Shown here one piece after another: positions 52,444-62,119 of a DNA stretch of 64,000 nt. The notes beneath the pieces were generated by a model. The model made no database searches. It was given only the letters and a program-made list of their open reading frames with translations, and was not told the DNA's origin. The stretch comes from Pseudomonas sp. DNDY-54 (GTDB lineage: Bacteria > Pseudomonadota > Gammaproteobacteria > Pseudomonadales > Pseudomonadaceae): positions 62,001 through 126,000 of the forward strand of contig NZ_CP082271.1 in assembly GCF_019880365.1 (NCBI RefSeq), in the 5' to 3' direction. Position numbers and translations under genes: made by a program. Numbering within the stretch: position 1 is the first letter of the stretch; every line of letters starts with the position of its first letter.

Positions 52444-53229
52444 CTAAGCCCTGCGCCGCCAGGCAAAGCTGAGCAGGAACAATGCCGCGGCTGACACCAC
52501 GATCGACGGGCCGGCCGGGGTGTCTTCGTACCAGGACAATGACAAGCCCATGCACACGGCGAGCAGGCCGATCAGGCTGGCACCCAGGGCCATCTGCTCC
52601 GGCGTGCGAGCATGGCGCTGGGCCGCCGCGGCGGGAATGATCAGCAGCGAGGTGATCAACAGCACGCCGACTATCTTCATCGCCACCGCGATCACCATGG
52701 CGATCAGCAGCATCAGCGTCAGGCGTATCGCTGCCACCGGCAGGCCTTCCACCTTGGCCAGCTCCTCGTGCACGGTCACCGCCAGCAAAGGTCGCCACAG
52801 CGGGATCAGCGCCAGAAGTACCAGCGCGCTGCCGCCAACGATCCAGGCCAGGTCGGTCGGGCTTACCGCCAGCAGATCGCCGAACAGGTAGCCCATCAGG
52901 TCGATGCGCACGTCCTGCATAAAGCTCAGCGAGACGAGGCCCAGCGATAAGGTGCTGTGCGCCAGAATGCCGAGCAAGGTGTCCGAGGCCAGTGGCTGGC
53001 GCTGCTGCAAGGTCACCAGCAGCACCGCCAGCAGCACGCAGCAGACGACGACGGCCAGGGTCAGGTTGACCTCCAGCATCAAGCCCAGCGCCACACCAAG
53101 CAGGGCGGAATGGGACAGCGTGTCGCCAAAATAGGCCATGCGTCGCCAGACCACGAAGGAGCCGAGCGGGCCGGCCACCAGCGCCAGCGCGAGGCCGGCG
53201 AGAAGGGCGTTCAAGAGAAAGTCGGGCAT
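52444..53229 (-). CDS. znuB: Zinc ABC transporter permease
   Basis: A 261-residue inner-membrane permease with about eight helices, of the ABC-3 (metal) family. GPLGSFVVWRRMAYFGDTLSHSALLGVALG, LFGDLLAVSPTDLAW and IVGVLLITSLLIIPAAAA are family signatures. ATG 53229 is preferred to an upstream TTG at 53247 that would overlap znuC. Operon zur-znuC-znuB. Confidence 0.94.
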   Translation of the reverse strand: MPDFLLNALLAGLALALVAGPLGSFVVWRRMAYFGDTLSHSALLGVALGLMLEVNLTLAVVVCCVLLAVLLVTLQQRQPLASDTLLGILAHSTLSLGLVSLSFMQDVRIDLMGYLFGDLLAVSPTDLAWIVGGSALVLLALIPLWRPLLAVTVHEELAKVEGLPVAAIRLTLMLLIAMVIAVAMKIVGVLLITSLLIIPAAAAQRHARTPEQMALGASLIGLLAVCMGLSLSWYEDTPAGPSIVVSAAALFLLSFAWRRRA

Positions 53230-53234
53230 ATCGA

Positions 53235-54001
<767 letters not shown>

Positions 54002-54005
<4 letters not shown>

Positions 54006-54502
54006 GCGGCGCTCCGGCAAGGCTGGCAAAGACCGACAACTTCCACCGTCTGGCCCTCGACCTGGAAATTCACGCCGCGCGCCGCGTGCTCGATGGCCTC
54101 GCTGATGCTGGGCTGTTCCAGCTCGATCGCGGTATGGCAGTTGCGGCAGATCAGGAACTGACCCTGATGCGGGTGTTCAGGGTGATTGCAGCCAATGAAC
54201 GCGTTGAGCGACGCGATGCGGTGCACGAGGCCGTTTTCCAGCAGGAAATCCAGTGCCCGATAGACCGTCGGCGGCGCAGCACGTCGGCCGTCCTGAGCGG
54301 TCAGCTCAGCGAGAATGTCATAGGCGCCCAGCGGCTTGTGACTCTGCCAGACCAGTTCCAGTACGCGTTTACGCAGGGCGGTCAGACGCACACCTGAGCG
54401 CTCACAGAGCGTATCGGCTTCAGCCAGCGCGCTGCTGACGCAGTGATCGTGGTTGTGGGTGGTGTAGGCCAGCGGGGTGTTGGGCATGGGCAGAGACGAC
54501 AT
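54002..54502 (-). CDS. zur: Zinc uptake regulator (Fur family)
   Basis: A 166-residue zinc-responsive repressor (called Np20 in P. aeruginosa). A winged helix (about 38-100: TALRKRVLELVWQSHKPLGAYDIL, PPTVYRALDFLLENGLVHRI) is followed by a dimer domain with CRNCH and CQPCR, the structural zinc cysteines. It is first in zur-znuC-znuB and divergent from znuA. Alternative starts: ATG 54502 (17 bases from the divergent znuA ATG) or ATG 54487; neither has a clear ribosome site, and the shorter one leaves more room for promoters. Confidence 0.93.
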
Positions 54503-54512
54503 GATGGAGAGA

Positions 54513-54526
54513 CGTTATTATGTTAC
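54513..54526. promoter_or_regulatory. Candidate Zur box between zur and znuA
   Basis: GTTATTATGTTAC matches the Zur-type palindrome GTTATAATATAAC at 10 of 13 positions, and lies exactly in the divergent zur/znuA gap. Zur with zinc should repress both znuA and zur-znuCB here. The overlap with the annotated znuA ATG suggests that gene really starts downstream. Confidence 0.5.
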
Positions 54527-55560
54527 CCATTCAGTCCAAGCGAGTGTTGCCTGTGTTTCGTCTTTTTTCGTTGCCGTTGCTTGTGGTCCTAACTCTCCTC
54601 GGCAGCACAGCGGCCCGCGCCGAGGTGACGGTGCTGACCAGTATTAAACCGCTACAGCTGATCGCAGCGGCCGTTCAGGATGGCGTCGGGGAGCCGCAAG
54701 TGCTGCTCCCCGCCGGTGCCTCGGCTCACCACTACGCGCTGCGGCCATCCGACGTGCGGCAGATTCGTAGCGCGGACCTGTTCTATTGGATCGGCCCGGA
54801 TATGGAGAGTTTTCTCGAGCCGGTGCTGAAGGCTCGCAAGGGGCCTAGCGTGGCGGTGCAGTCGCTGCCGGGACTGACGCTGCGCCATTTCGGCGACACT
54901 CATGCCGAGGCCCACCACGGCGACGACGACCATGAAGAGCACGACGCGCACGCGCACGAGTCCCACGACCTGCACGCTCACGACGACCATGGTGATCAGG
55001 CGGCTGCACACGACGAGCACGACCATGCTCACCGCCCTGGCAGTCTCGATGCGCACCTCTGGCTGCTGCCGGCCAACGCACGGGTTATCGCAACTCGGAT
55101 GGCCGGCGAGTTGGCGGCGATCGATCCGGCCAACGCGTTGCGCTACCAGGCGAATCTCGAGGCGTTCGCGCAGCGTCTGGATGCGCTTGATCAGCGCCTG
55201 CAAAAGCGCCTGAGCGATACGCGCAACAAGCCCTTCTTCGTCTTCCATGAAGCCTATGATTATTTCGAAGCGGCGTATGGCCTCCAGCACGCGGGTGTCT
55301 TCAGTTCAGGGGGCGAGGCTCAGCCCGGCGCGCGTCACGTCGCGGAGATGCGTCAGCGTCTGGAGCAGGCCGGCCCCAGCTGTGTGTTCCATGAGCCCCC
55401 GGCCCGCCCCCGGCTGGCCGACAGTCTGGTTCGGGGCTTACCGGCGAACGTGGCCGAACTGGACGCCATGGGCCATGGCCTCGACGTCACTGCCGGTGGC
55501 TACGAGCGGCTGATCGAGAACCTCGGCACCTCGCTCGCGGAGTGCCTGGAGTCACTCTAG
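54520..55560 (+). CDS. znuA: Zinc ABC transporter substrate-binding protein
   Basis: A cluster A-1 periplasmic zinc-binding protein, 346 residues from the first ATG. Signal peptide LFSLPLLVVLTLLGSTAARA. Zinc ligands: His in ASAHHYALRPSD, His in LDAHLWL, and His in FVFHEAYDYF; a long His/Asp-rich loop (about 125-173, HAEAHHGDDDHEEHD and similar) is typical of ZnuA. The candidate Zur box overlaps this ATG, so GTG 54553, with AAGCGAG upstream and a perfect signal peptide after it, is a likely true start. Confidence 0.93.
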   Translation: MLPIQSKRVLPVFRLFSLPLLVVLTLLGSTAARAEVTVLTSIKPLQLIAAAVQDGVGEPQVLLPAGASAHHYALRPSDVRQIRSADLFYWIGPDMESFLEPVLKARKGPSVAVQSLPGLTLRHFGDTHAEAHHGDDDHEEHDAHAHESHDLHAHDDHGDQAAAHDEHDHAHRPGSLDAHLWLLPANARVIATRMAGELAAIDPANALRYQANLEAFAQRLDALDQRLQKRLSDTRNKPFFVFHEAYDYFEAAYGLQHAGVFSSGGEAQPGARHVAEMRQRLEQAGPSCVFHEPPARPRLADSLVRGLPANVAELDAMGHGLDVTAGGYERLIENLGTSLAECLESL

Positions 55561-55760
55561 CGAGCCGATCAGATCGGGCCTGTTGCGTTGCGGTAAGGCG
55601 GTTCAACCCCGCTCTGATGGCTTCCGCTGAGCCGCCTTTGCCGTCGATCCGCAAAGTGGTCATCCGTCGAGTGGCTTGATGCTAATCAGGTGTGCTTTGC
55701 CGTCACCTGGCTTAAGCTTCGCGCTTATTTTTTATCCATCGACACGAGGATGCGCAGCGC

Positions 55761-57911
55761 ATGGCGAAGACGGATGGGCCCATCGTGGCAGCGAGCAATA
55801 CCACTTCCAGCATCGCCTTGCAGGCGGCCTCTGAGGACATCTGGGCGCAGAAATACCGCCTGACGAACAAGGACGGCGCACCCATCGATGACAGCGTCGA
55901 TGCGACCTGGCAGCGGGTTGCGCGAGCCCTCGCCGACGTCGAGCCAGTGAAGCAGCGCGAACACTGGTACGAACGTTTTCTATGGGCGTTGCGCAATGGC
56001 GCGATTCCGGCCGGGCGGATCATTTCCAACGCCGGCGCGCAGGACTACAAGCCTGCCACCTCGACCATCAACTGCACCGTCTCGGGCAGCATCAGCGATT
56101 CGATGGACGACATCCTCGGCAAGGTGCATGAGGCCGGCCTGACGCTGAAGGCCGGTTGCGGCATTGGCTATGAGTTCAGCACGCTGCGTCCGCGTGGCTC
56201 ATTCGTCTCGGGCGCCGGTGCGCACACCAGCGGGCCGCTGTCGTTCATGGATATCTTCGACAAGATGTGCTTCACCGTCAGCTCGGCCGGAGGCCGCCGC
56301 GGCGCGCAGATGGGCACCTTCGATGTGGGTCATCCCGATGTGCGCGAGTTCATCCGTGCCAAGCGCGAAGATGGCCGGCTGCGTCAGTTCAACCTGAGCC
56401 TGCTCATCACCGATGAGTTCATGCAGGCGGTGGAGGCGGACGCCGACTGGCCACTGATCTTCCCGCTGCACTTGAAGGAAAAAGCTGAGCTGGATCTGGA
56501 GGACCCGGAACAGGTGGTCTGGCGCGAATGGCCGACCCATGACGGCTACATCGTTCGCGAAGACGGTCTGGTGGCCTGCAAGATCTACGGTCGGGTCAAG
56601 GCGCGGCATCTGTGGGACATGATCATGGTCTCGACGTACGACTACGCGGAGCCGGGCTTCATCCTCATCGACCGGGTCAACCAGTTGAACAACAACTGGT
56701 GGTGCGAAGCGATCCGCGCCACCAACCCCTGCGGCGAGCAGCCGCTGCCACCGTATGGCTCCTGCCTGTTGGGCTCGATCAACCTGACCAGCTTTGTGGT
56801 CGATCCGTTCGGCGTCGACGCACGATTCGACTGGGACAAGTACCGCGAAGTGGTGCGCCTGTTCACCCGCATGCTCGACAACGTCGTCGAGATCAACGGC
56901 CTGCCGCTCGAACAGCAGCGCCACGAGATCGAAAGCAAGCGTCGCCACGGCATGGGTTTCCTTGGTCTTGGTTCGGCGCTGACATTGCTCAAGTTGCGTT
57001 ATGGCAGCCCAGAAGCCTGCGTGTTCACCGAAGAAGTCGCGCGCGAAATGGCGCTGGTTGGCTGGGAAGTGGCGCTGGAACTGTCCAAGGAAAAAGGCCC
57101 CGCGCCGCTGCTGACCGAGACTTTCGAAGTCACTGCCGAAATGCTGCGCAAACGCCCGGAAATGAAAAAGGACGGTTACCAGATCGGCGATCAGGTGCCG
57201 GGGCGCGTGCTGCACGCCAAATACTCGCGCTACATGCAGCGAATCGCCGAATACGCCCCTGAACTGATCGAACAGCTGGCCGAGCAGGGCGCTCGCTTCA
57301 CGCACCACAGCTCTATCGCGCCGACCGGCACCATCAGCCTGAGCCTGGCGAACAACGCCTCCAATGGCATCGAGCCAAGCTTCGCGCATCACTACTCACG
57401 CAACCTGATCCGCGCCGGACGCAAGGCCAAGGAAAAGATCGAAGTCTTCAGCTACGAGTTGCTGGCCTACCGCACCCTGGTCAATTCCAAGGCGCAGCCA
57501 GGCTCCACTGATCCGTCACAACAGCTGCCGGACTATTTCATCACCGCGGACGACATCACCCCGACGCAGCACGTCGATATCCAAGCCGCGGCACAGAAAT
57601 GGGTCGACTCGTCGATCTCCAAGACGGCAAACGTGCCCACCGACTACCCGTTCGAGGCGTTCAAGGACATTTACCGTTACGCCTGGCGCCAGGGTCTCAA
57701 GGGCTGCACCACCTTCCGCTTCAATCCGGCGGCCTTCCAGGGTGTGCTGGTCAAGGAAGCCGACCTGGAGAAGACCTTGTACCGCTTCATCCTTGAAGAT
57801 GGCAGCGTGGTCGAGTTGAAAGGCAATGAGGAAGTCGAATACGACGGCGAGGTCAATTCCGCCGCCAACCTGTTCGATGCCCTCAAAGAAGGCTACTACG
57901 GCAAATACTGA
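55761..57911 (+). CDS. nrdJa: Class II ribonucleotide reductase, catalytic part (NrdJa)
   Basis: A 716-residue adenosylcobalamin-dependent reductase making deoxyribonucleotides with or without oxygen. Active-site landmarks: STINCTVSGS (first redox Cys), NPCGEQPLPPYGSC (Cys-Glu region), and IAPTGTISLSLANNASNGIEPSF. Like the P. aeruginosa enzyme, it lacks the C-terminal cysteine tail, which is supplied by the next gene. The 200-base leader shows no recognisable cobalamin riboswitch. Confidence 0.93.
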   Translation: MAKTDGPIVAASNTTSSIALQAASEDIWAQKYRLTNKDGAPIDDSVDATWQRVARALADVEPVKQREHWYERFLWALRNGAIPAGRIISNAGAQDYKPATSTINCTVSGSISDSMDDILGKVHEAGLTLKAGCGIGYEFSTLRPRGSFVSGAGAHTSGPLSFMDIFDKMCFTVSSAGGRRGAQMGTFDVGHPDVREFIRAKREDGRLRQFNLSLLITDEFMQAVEADADWPLIFPLHLKEKAELDLEDPEQVVWREWPTHDGYIVREDGLVACKIYGRVKARHLWDMIMVSTYDYAEPGFILIDRVNQLNNNWWCEAIRATNPCGEQPLPPYGSCLLGSINLTSFVVDPFGVDARFDWDKYREVVRLFTRMLDNVVEINGLPLEQQRHEIESKRRHGMGFLGLGSALTLLKLRYGSPEACVFTEEVAREMALVGWEVALELSKEKGPAPLLTETFEVTAEMLRKRPEMKKDGYQIGDQVPGRVLHAKYSRYMQRIAEYAPELIEQLAEQGARFTHHSSIAPTGTISLSLANNASNGIEPSFAHHYSRNLIRAGRKAKEKIEVFSYELLAYRTLVNSKAQPGSTDPSQQLPDYFITADDITPTQHVDIQAAAQKWVDSSISKTANVPTDYPFEAFKDIYRYAWRQGLKGCTTFRFNPAAFQGVLVKEADLEKTLYRFILEDGSVVELKGNEEVEYDGEVNSAANLFDALKEGYYGKY

Positions 57912-57974
57912 GCCGGACCGCCAACCGTATTTAGCGCCGGGCCGCGTCTGCCGCCCGGCAGGAGAGATTGCACA

Positions 57975-58682
57975 ATGACTGTAAAGATCAACCAGCGCAT
58001 CAAGGGCTTCAAGGTGGTCGACGAGACCATCGAGCGCTCCGTCGCGGCGGCCAATAGCACCGACAGCAAAGCGGGCAAACCCGTTCAGGTGGTGGAGATG
58101 GACGAAAGTCTGCAGCGCCCGGAGACCCTGATCGGCATGACCTACAAGATCAAATCACCGCTGTTCGAGCACGCGCTCTATGTCACCGTTAACGACGTGG
58201 TGCTGAACGCCGGCACGCCGCACGAGCAGCGCCGGCCGTTCGAAATCTTCATCAACTCGAAGAACATGGACCACTTCCAGTGGATTGTCGCGCTGACTCG
58301 CATCATGTCGGCAGTGTTCCGCAAGGGCGGCGACTGCACCTTCCTCGTGGAAGAGCTGAAGGCCGTGTTTGATCCGCGCGGCGGCTATCTGAAGAAAGGC
58401 GGCGTCTACATGCCGTCCATCGTCGCTGAGATCGGCGGCGTGCTGGAGCGCCATTTGATCGCGATCGGCATGCTCGAAGGCCATGCGCTGGACGAAACCC
58501 AGCTCAAGTACCTGGCCGAGAAGCGTGCCGCATACGAAGCCAGCCAAGGCGCTGCCACGGTAGAGCCGGGCGAGGGCTTCCCCGCCGGCGCGCAGCTATG
58601 CAGCAAGTGCAACACCCAGGCGGTTGTACAGATGGATGGCTGCGCGACGTGCCTCAATTGCGGCAATTCCAAGTGCGGCTAA
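57975..58682 (+). CDS. nrdJb: Class II ribonucleotide reductase, C-terminal part (NrdJb)
   Basis: A 235-residue second piece of split class II reductase. The last 30 residues contain CSKCNTQAVVQMDGCATCLNCGNSKCG, holding the redox-shuttle cysteines and a zinc-ribbon-like set that in single-chain NrdJ enzymes lies at the C-terminus. VFRKGGDCTFLVEELKAVFDPRGG is conserved. It starts 63 bases after nrdJa with GGAGAG upstream; equimolar expression with nrdJa is expected. Confidence 0.92.
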   Translation: MTVKINQRIKGFKVVDETIERSVAAANSTDSKAGKPVQVVEMDESLQRPETLIGMTYKIKSPLFEHALYVTVNDVVLNAGTPHEQRRPFEIFINSKNMDHFQWIVALTRIMSAVFRKGGDCTFLVEELKAVFDPRGGYLKKGGVYMPSIVAEIGGVLERHLIAIGMLEGHALDETQLKYLAEKRAAYEASQGAATVEPGEGFPAGAQLCSKCNTQAVVQMDGCATCLNCGNSKCG

Positions 58683-59061
58683 GAGCCTGACCTGCGATTG
58701 GCTGCGCTAAGAGCAGGCAAGGTGCTGCCTCCAAGAAAGATGCTTGCGACTGAAGCGCGTTAGCTTGCGGCGAGGCTGCAAGCTGCAGTTCTGTAGGGTG
58801 GGCTTTAGCCCACCGACGGTGTTTAGCTACGGATTGGGAAATCCTACGGCACTGGACCGAAGCATCTAACTCTGGCCCATAGACCCGTCCGGATGTCTGT
58901 TTCGGTGGGCTAAGCCACCCTACGATTGGCTGCGCACGTCAGCGCCCTTGCCTGTCTTTGTCTACAGAGCGAGCCTAGCCCGCGAGACCGTGCACAGCAT
59001 CTTGCGATGCGCGCGATTGGCGGCACCGGGCTGCGCTGCCGCTGTCACGCGCTTGCAATCT
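58683..59061. repeat. Intergenic stretch with two REP copies
   Basis: Forward REP at 58793-58814 and a shortened inverted copy at 58904-58923 (arms GGTGGGCT and AGCCACC), a decayed pair. They lie between the convergent nrdJb and ppnN genes. Nothing else is recognised. Confidence 0.8.
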
Positions 59062-60435
59062 TCAAGTCACCACGCGATAGCACGGCTCGTATGGCCGCCC
59101 GCCCGGCAACTTCATACGATGCTGAAGCACAAAGGCCTGAAGAAGCTCGTCCAGCGGCTTCATGATGGCTGGGTCACCGTGGATCTCGTAGCGCCCGAAC
59201 TTTTCGATGCGGCGTATGCCTTTGTCCTTGACGTTACCGGCCACGATGCCGGAAAACGCTCTGCGCAGATTCGCTGCCAGTAGATGGGGCGGCACATCCC
59301 GCGTCAGCGGCAGGTTGGCCATGTTTTCATGTGTCGGATCGAAGGGGTGCTGGAAGCCTTCCTCGATTTTCAGCAGCCAGTTGAAGTGAAACGCATCGTT
59401 GCGCTCGCGCCGGAACTGCTTGACCGCTTTCAATCCCTCGACCATCTGCCGCGCGACCTCAGCCGGGTCGTCGATAACGATCTGGTACAGGCGCTGGGCT
59501 GCCTCGCCAAGGGTGGCGCCGACGAAATCCCTCAATTGCTGCAGGTAAGGCGCGGCACTTTCCGGGCCGGTGAGGATGACCGGGAAGGGCACGTCGCGGT
59601 TGTCCGGATGCAGCAAGATGCCCAACAGATAAAGAAATTCCTCGGCCGTGCCGACCCCGCCGGGGAAGATGATGATGCCGTGGCCGACGCGGACGAAGGC
59701 CTCCAGGCGCTTTTCGATATCCGGGAGGATCACCAGTTCATTGACGATCGGGTTAGGCGCCTCGGCGGCGATGATGCCCGGCTCCGTCAGGCCCAGATAG
59801 CGGCCGCCAGCGATACGCTGCTTGGCATGGGCGATGGTTGCGCCCTTCATCGGACCCTTCATTACGCCAGGTCCGCAACCGGTGCAGATGTTCAGATTGC
59901 GCAGGCCCAGCTCATGGCCGACCCGCTTGCTGTACTTGTATTCCTCGGTGCTGATCGAGTGTCCGCCCCAGCACACCACCATGTTCGGCTCGGCACCCGG
60001 ACGCAGGGTGCGGGCGTTGCGCAGCAGATGGAACACGTAGTCGGTGATGCCTTGGGAGCTGGTCAAGTCGATCCGCGGGCTGCCCAGCTCGCTTTCGGTG
60101 TAGACGATGTCGCGCAGCGCGCTGAAGAGCATTTCGCGTGTGCTGGCGATCATCTCTCCATCGACGAAAGCATCGGCCGGTGCATTCAGCAGTTGAAGCC
60201 GCACGCCGCGATCCTGCTGGTGGATGCGTACTTCGAAGTCGTCATAAGCCTCGAGCACGGTCTTGGCATTGTCGATGCGTGCACCGGTGTTGAGAATCGC
60301 CAGCGCGCACTGGCGGAACAGCGCATAAGTACTGCCTGAACCGGCTTCGCTCAGGTGTTGAACTTCGCGCTGAGACAGCGTTTCCAGGCTGCCTTTTGGG
60401 CTAACCGAGGCATTGATTACATAGCGTGAGGTCAT
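59062..60435 (-). CDS. ppnN: Nucleotide 5'-monophosphate nucleosidase
   Basis: A 457-residue PpnN/YgdH protein that splits the N-glycosidic bond of nucleoside monophosphates to base and ribose 5-phosphate, and in E. coli responds to (p)ppGpp. The LOG catalytic motif PGGVGTAEE and GCGPGVMKGPMKGA are present in the central Rossmann domain; N- and C-terminal PpnN-specific domains flank it. ATG 60435 (AGGGA upstream) is preferred to the extension to 60486. Confidence 0.93.
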   Translation of the reverse strand: MTSRYVINASVSPKGSLETLSQREVQHLSEAGSGSTYALFRQCALAILNTGARIDNAKTVLEAYDDFEVRIHQQDRGVRLQLLNAPADAFVDGEMIASTREMLFSALRDIVYTESELGSPRIDLTSSQGITDYVFHLLRNARTLRPGAEPNMVVCWGGHSISTEEYKYSKRVGHELGLRNLNICTGCGPGVMKGPMKGATIAHAKQRIAGGRYLGLTEPGIIAAEAPNPIVNELVILPDIEKRLEAFVRVGHGIIIFPGGVGTAEEFLYLLGILLHPDNRDVPFPVILTGPESAAPYLQQLRDFVGATLGEAAQRLYQIVIDDPAEVARQMVEGLKAVKQFRRERNDAFHFNWLLKIEEGFQHPFDPTHENMANLPLTRDVPPHLLAANLRRAFSGIVAGNVKDKGIRRIEKFGRYEIHGDPAIMKPLDELLQAFVLQHRMKLPGGRPYEPCYRVVT

Positions 60436-60782
60436 TCGTTCGTTTCCCTGAAAACAATGCCACCGAGCCAGGCAGGTCAGGTGCATCAGGATGGTATGTG
60501 CCCGGTTTGCCCGGGTCGCATGGTTGCAAAAAAGTAGGCGGGCAGCGCCGTCGTCAGCGATCGGGGAACCTGGACCGCGGCGTGTGACTGGCCGGCCATC
60601 TTACCCCAGCATCAACAACTCGCTAGGGAAGGGCTTCATTGACGCCGGGCAGGCTTAAACGTTCCTCGGTACGCTGCCTAAGGGTTCGACCGCAAACGGC
60701 GCCGATTGTGCATCACAGGCCGGCACGACTGGGCCGGGCCGGTTGCCAATGGCTGGCTGGGTGTACAGATGGTGGCGTGCCG
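60436..60782. promoter_or_regulatory. Leader between thrB and ppnN
   Basis: A 347-base spacer between thrB and ppnN, both read leftward. It must contain the ppnN promoter. A short GCCCGG/CCGGGC inverted repeat near 60500 has no T-run. No gene or REP is seen. Confidence 0.4.
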
Positions 60783-61733
60783 TCAGAACGCGAACGGCAA
60801 TGCGCTTTGGCTATGTTGGCGTGCCGCGAGCAGGTGACGACACTCATCCGGGTTTTTAATCAGAACAGGTTGGCCCGCAAAGTTCTGCGCCGCGATCAGG
60901 CGCGACAGCCAGAAACGCACGCAGGCCACGCGCAGCATCGGCCTCCATAGCTCGGCCTCGGCGGGCGTGAAGCGGCGCAGACTGGAGTACGCGGCGAGCA
61001 ATGCCTGGCTACGGTCGTCGTCGAGCTCGCCGTTGGGGTGTGAGCACCAGTCATTGACGGCGATGGCAATGTCATAAAGCATCGGGCCGGAGCAGGCGTT
61101 GTAGAAGTCAATGACGCCGGTCAGGTGGTTGCCCTCGAACAGCACGTTGTCGCGGAACAGGTCGGCGTGGAGGTTGGCGCGAGGCAACGCGAGAATCTTG
61201 GGTTTGAGCTCGGCGATTTCAGCAAGGCCGTCGCGCAGCAGTGGGAGTTGATCCTCGGGCAACGCCATCGCGAGGCTGGGGCCTTCTTCCTGCATCCAGT
61301 CCAGGCCACGGTCGCTGCGGCGCTCGATGATCTGTTCGCGGGTGGCCAGATGCAGCCGTGCCAGCAGTCGACCGACTTCGGCGCAGTGATGCGTGTTAGG
61401 CGCGCTGACGTGCTTGCCGGGCAGCCGCGGTTGCAACATCGCCGGCTTCTCGGCCAGGTTGCGTAACGCTTCGCCACGTGTGGTGCGCAACGCATACGGC
61501 ACGGGCAGGCGCGCCTGATGCAGCACGTCGAGCAGCTCGATGAAGAACGGCAAATCCTGAGTCGGGCCGCGCTCGACCAGCGTCAGGACGTACTCGCCCT
61601 GCTCCAGGCTGACGAAGAAGTTGCTGTTCTCACTGCCGGCCGCGATGCCTTCGAAGTGCCGCAGACGGCCCAGTTCGTAGGGCGCCAGAAAGACTTCGAG
61701 ATCTTCGCGTTGCAGCGGAGTGAATACCGACAT
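60783..61733 (-). CDS. thrB: Homoserine kinase (APH-fold type)
   Basis: Phosphorylates homoserine on the way to threonine. A 316-residue protein of the aminoglycoside-phosphotransferase-fold homoserine kinase group used by Pseudomonas, unlike the GHMP enzyme of E. coli. Catalytic loop LHADLFRDNVLF and the metal motif GVIDFYNACSGP are present; NSNFFV starts the nucleotide-binding lobe. It lies 29 bases after the DUF2782 gene and is likely cotranscribed with it. Confidence 0.95.
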   Translation of the reverse strand: MSVFTPLQREDLEVFLAPYELGRLRHFEGIAAGSENSNFFVSLEQGEYVLTLVERGPTQDLPFFIELLDVLHQARLPVPYALRTTRGEALRNLAEKPAMLQPRLPGKHVSAPNTHHCAEVGRLLARLHLATREQIIERRSDRGLDWMQEEGPSLAMALPEDQLPLLRDGLAEIAELKPKILALPRANLHADLFRDNVLFEGNHLTGVIDFYNACSGPMLYDIAIAVNDWCSHPNGELDDDRSQALLAAYSSLRRFTPAEAELWRPMLRVACVRFWLSRLIAAQNFAGQPVLIKNPDECRHLLAARQHSQSALPFAF

Positions 61734-61762
61734 GATGGCCTTCCGTTAACGTCGACGCTGCG

Positions 61763-62044
61763 TTACCAGCTGAAGATTTCCCACGCCGGGATCAGCATGT
61801 CCGGCTTGTCGGCCCGGATGAAGTTGCTGTCGCCATCGGCGCGCACCAGGAAGTACGGTTTGCCGTTCTTGGGGATGACCTTGACAGCATAGAGGAAGCC
61901 ATTGACCCGGTATTCCTCGACGGTCCGCTCGCCTTCCTGGCGTATGGTGACGTCGGGTTCGCCATCGACCGACTCCTGGGCGAAACCGCTCAGCGGCACG
62001 AGCGTTAGCAGGCTGGCCAGCACCAGAGGTTTGATCGCACGCAT
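61763..62044 (-). CDS. DUF2782 periplasmic protein
   Basis: A 93-residue protein with a signal peptide (about 1-22, LASLLTLVPLSGFAQ). The mature domain, VTIRQEGERTVEEYRVNGFLYAVKVIPKNGKPYFLV, matches DUF2782. Function unknown. It is divergent from polA and followed by thrB, a conserved order in Pseudomonas as I recall it. Confidence 0.88.
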   Translation of the reverse strand: MRAIKPLVLASLLTLVPLSGFAQESVDGEPDVTIRQEGERTVEEYRVNGFLYAVKVIPKNGKPYFLVRADGDSNFIRADKPDMLIPAWEIFSW

Positions 62045-62119
62045 GATAACCTTGTCCCTTTGTCGTCAAGTGGTCCCTGCATTCTAGCTGCGGGCCCGCC
62101 GAAAAGGTTGATCCTGCTC

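Noticed and set aside
55561..55760. Cobalamin riboswitch before nrdJa
   Set aside because: No B12-box-like core or the expected multi-stem layout is recognisable; the region may hold an ordinary promoter.
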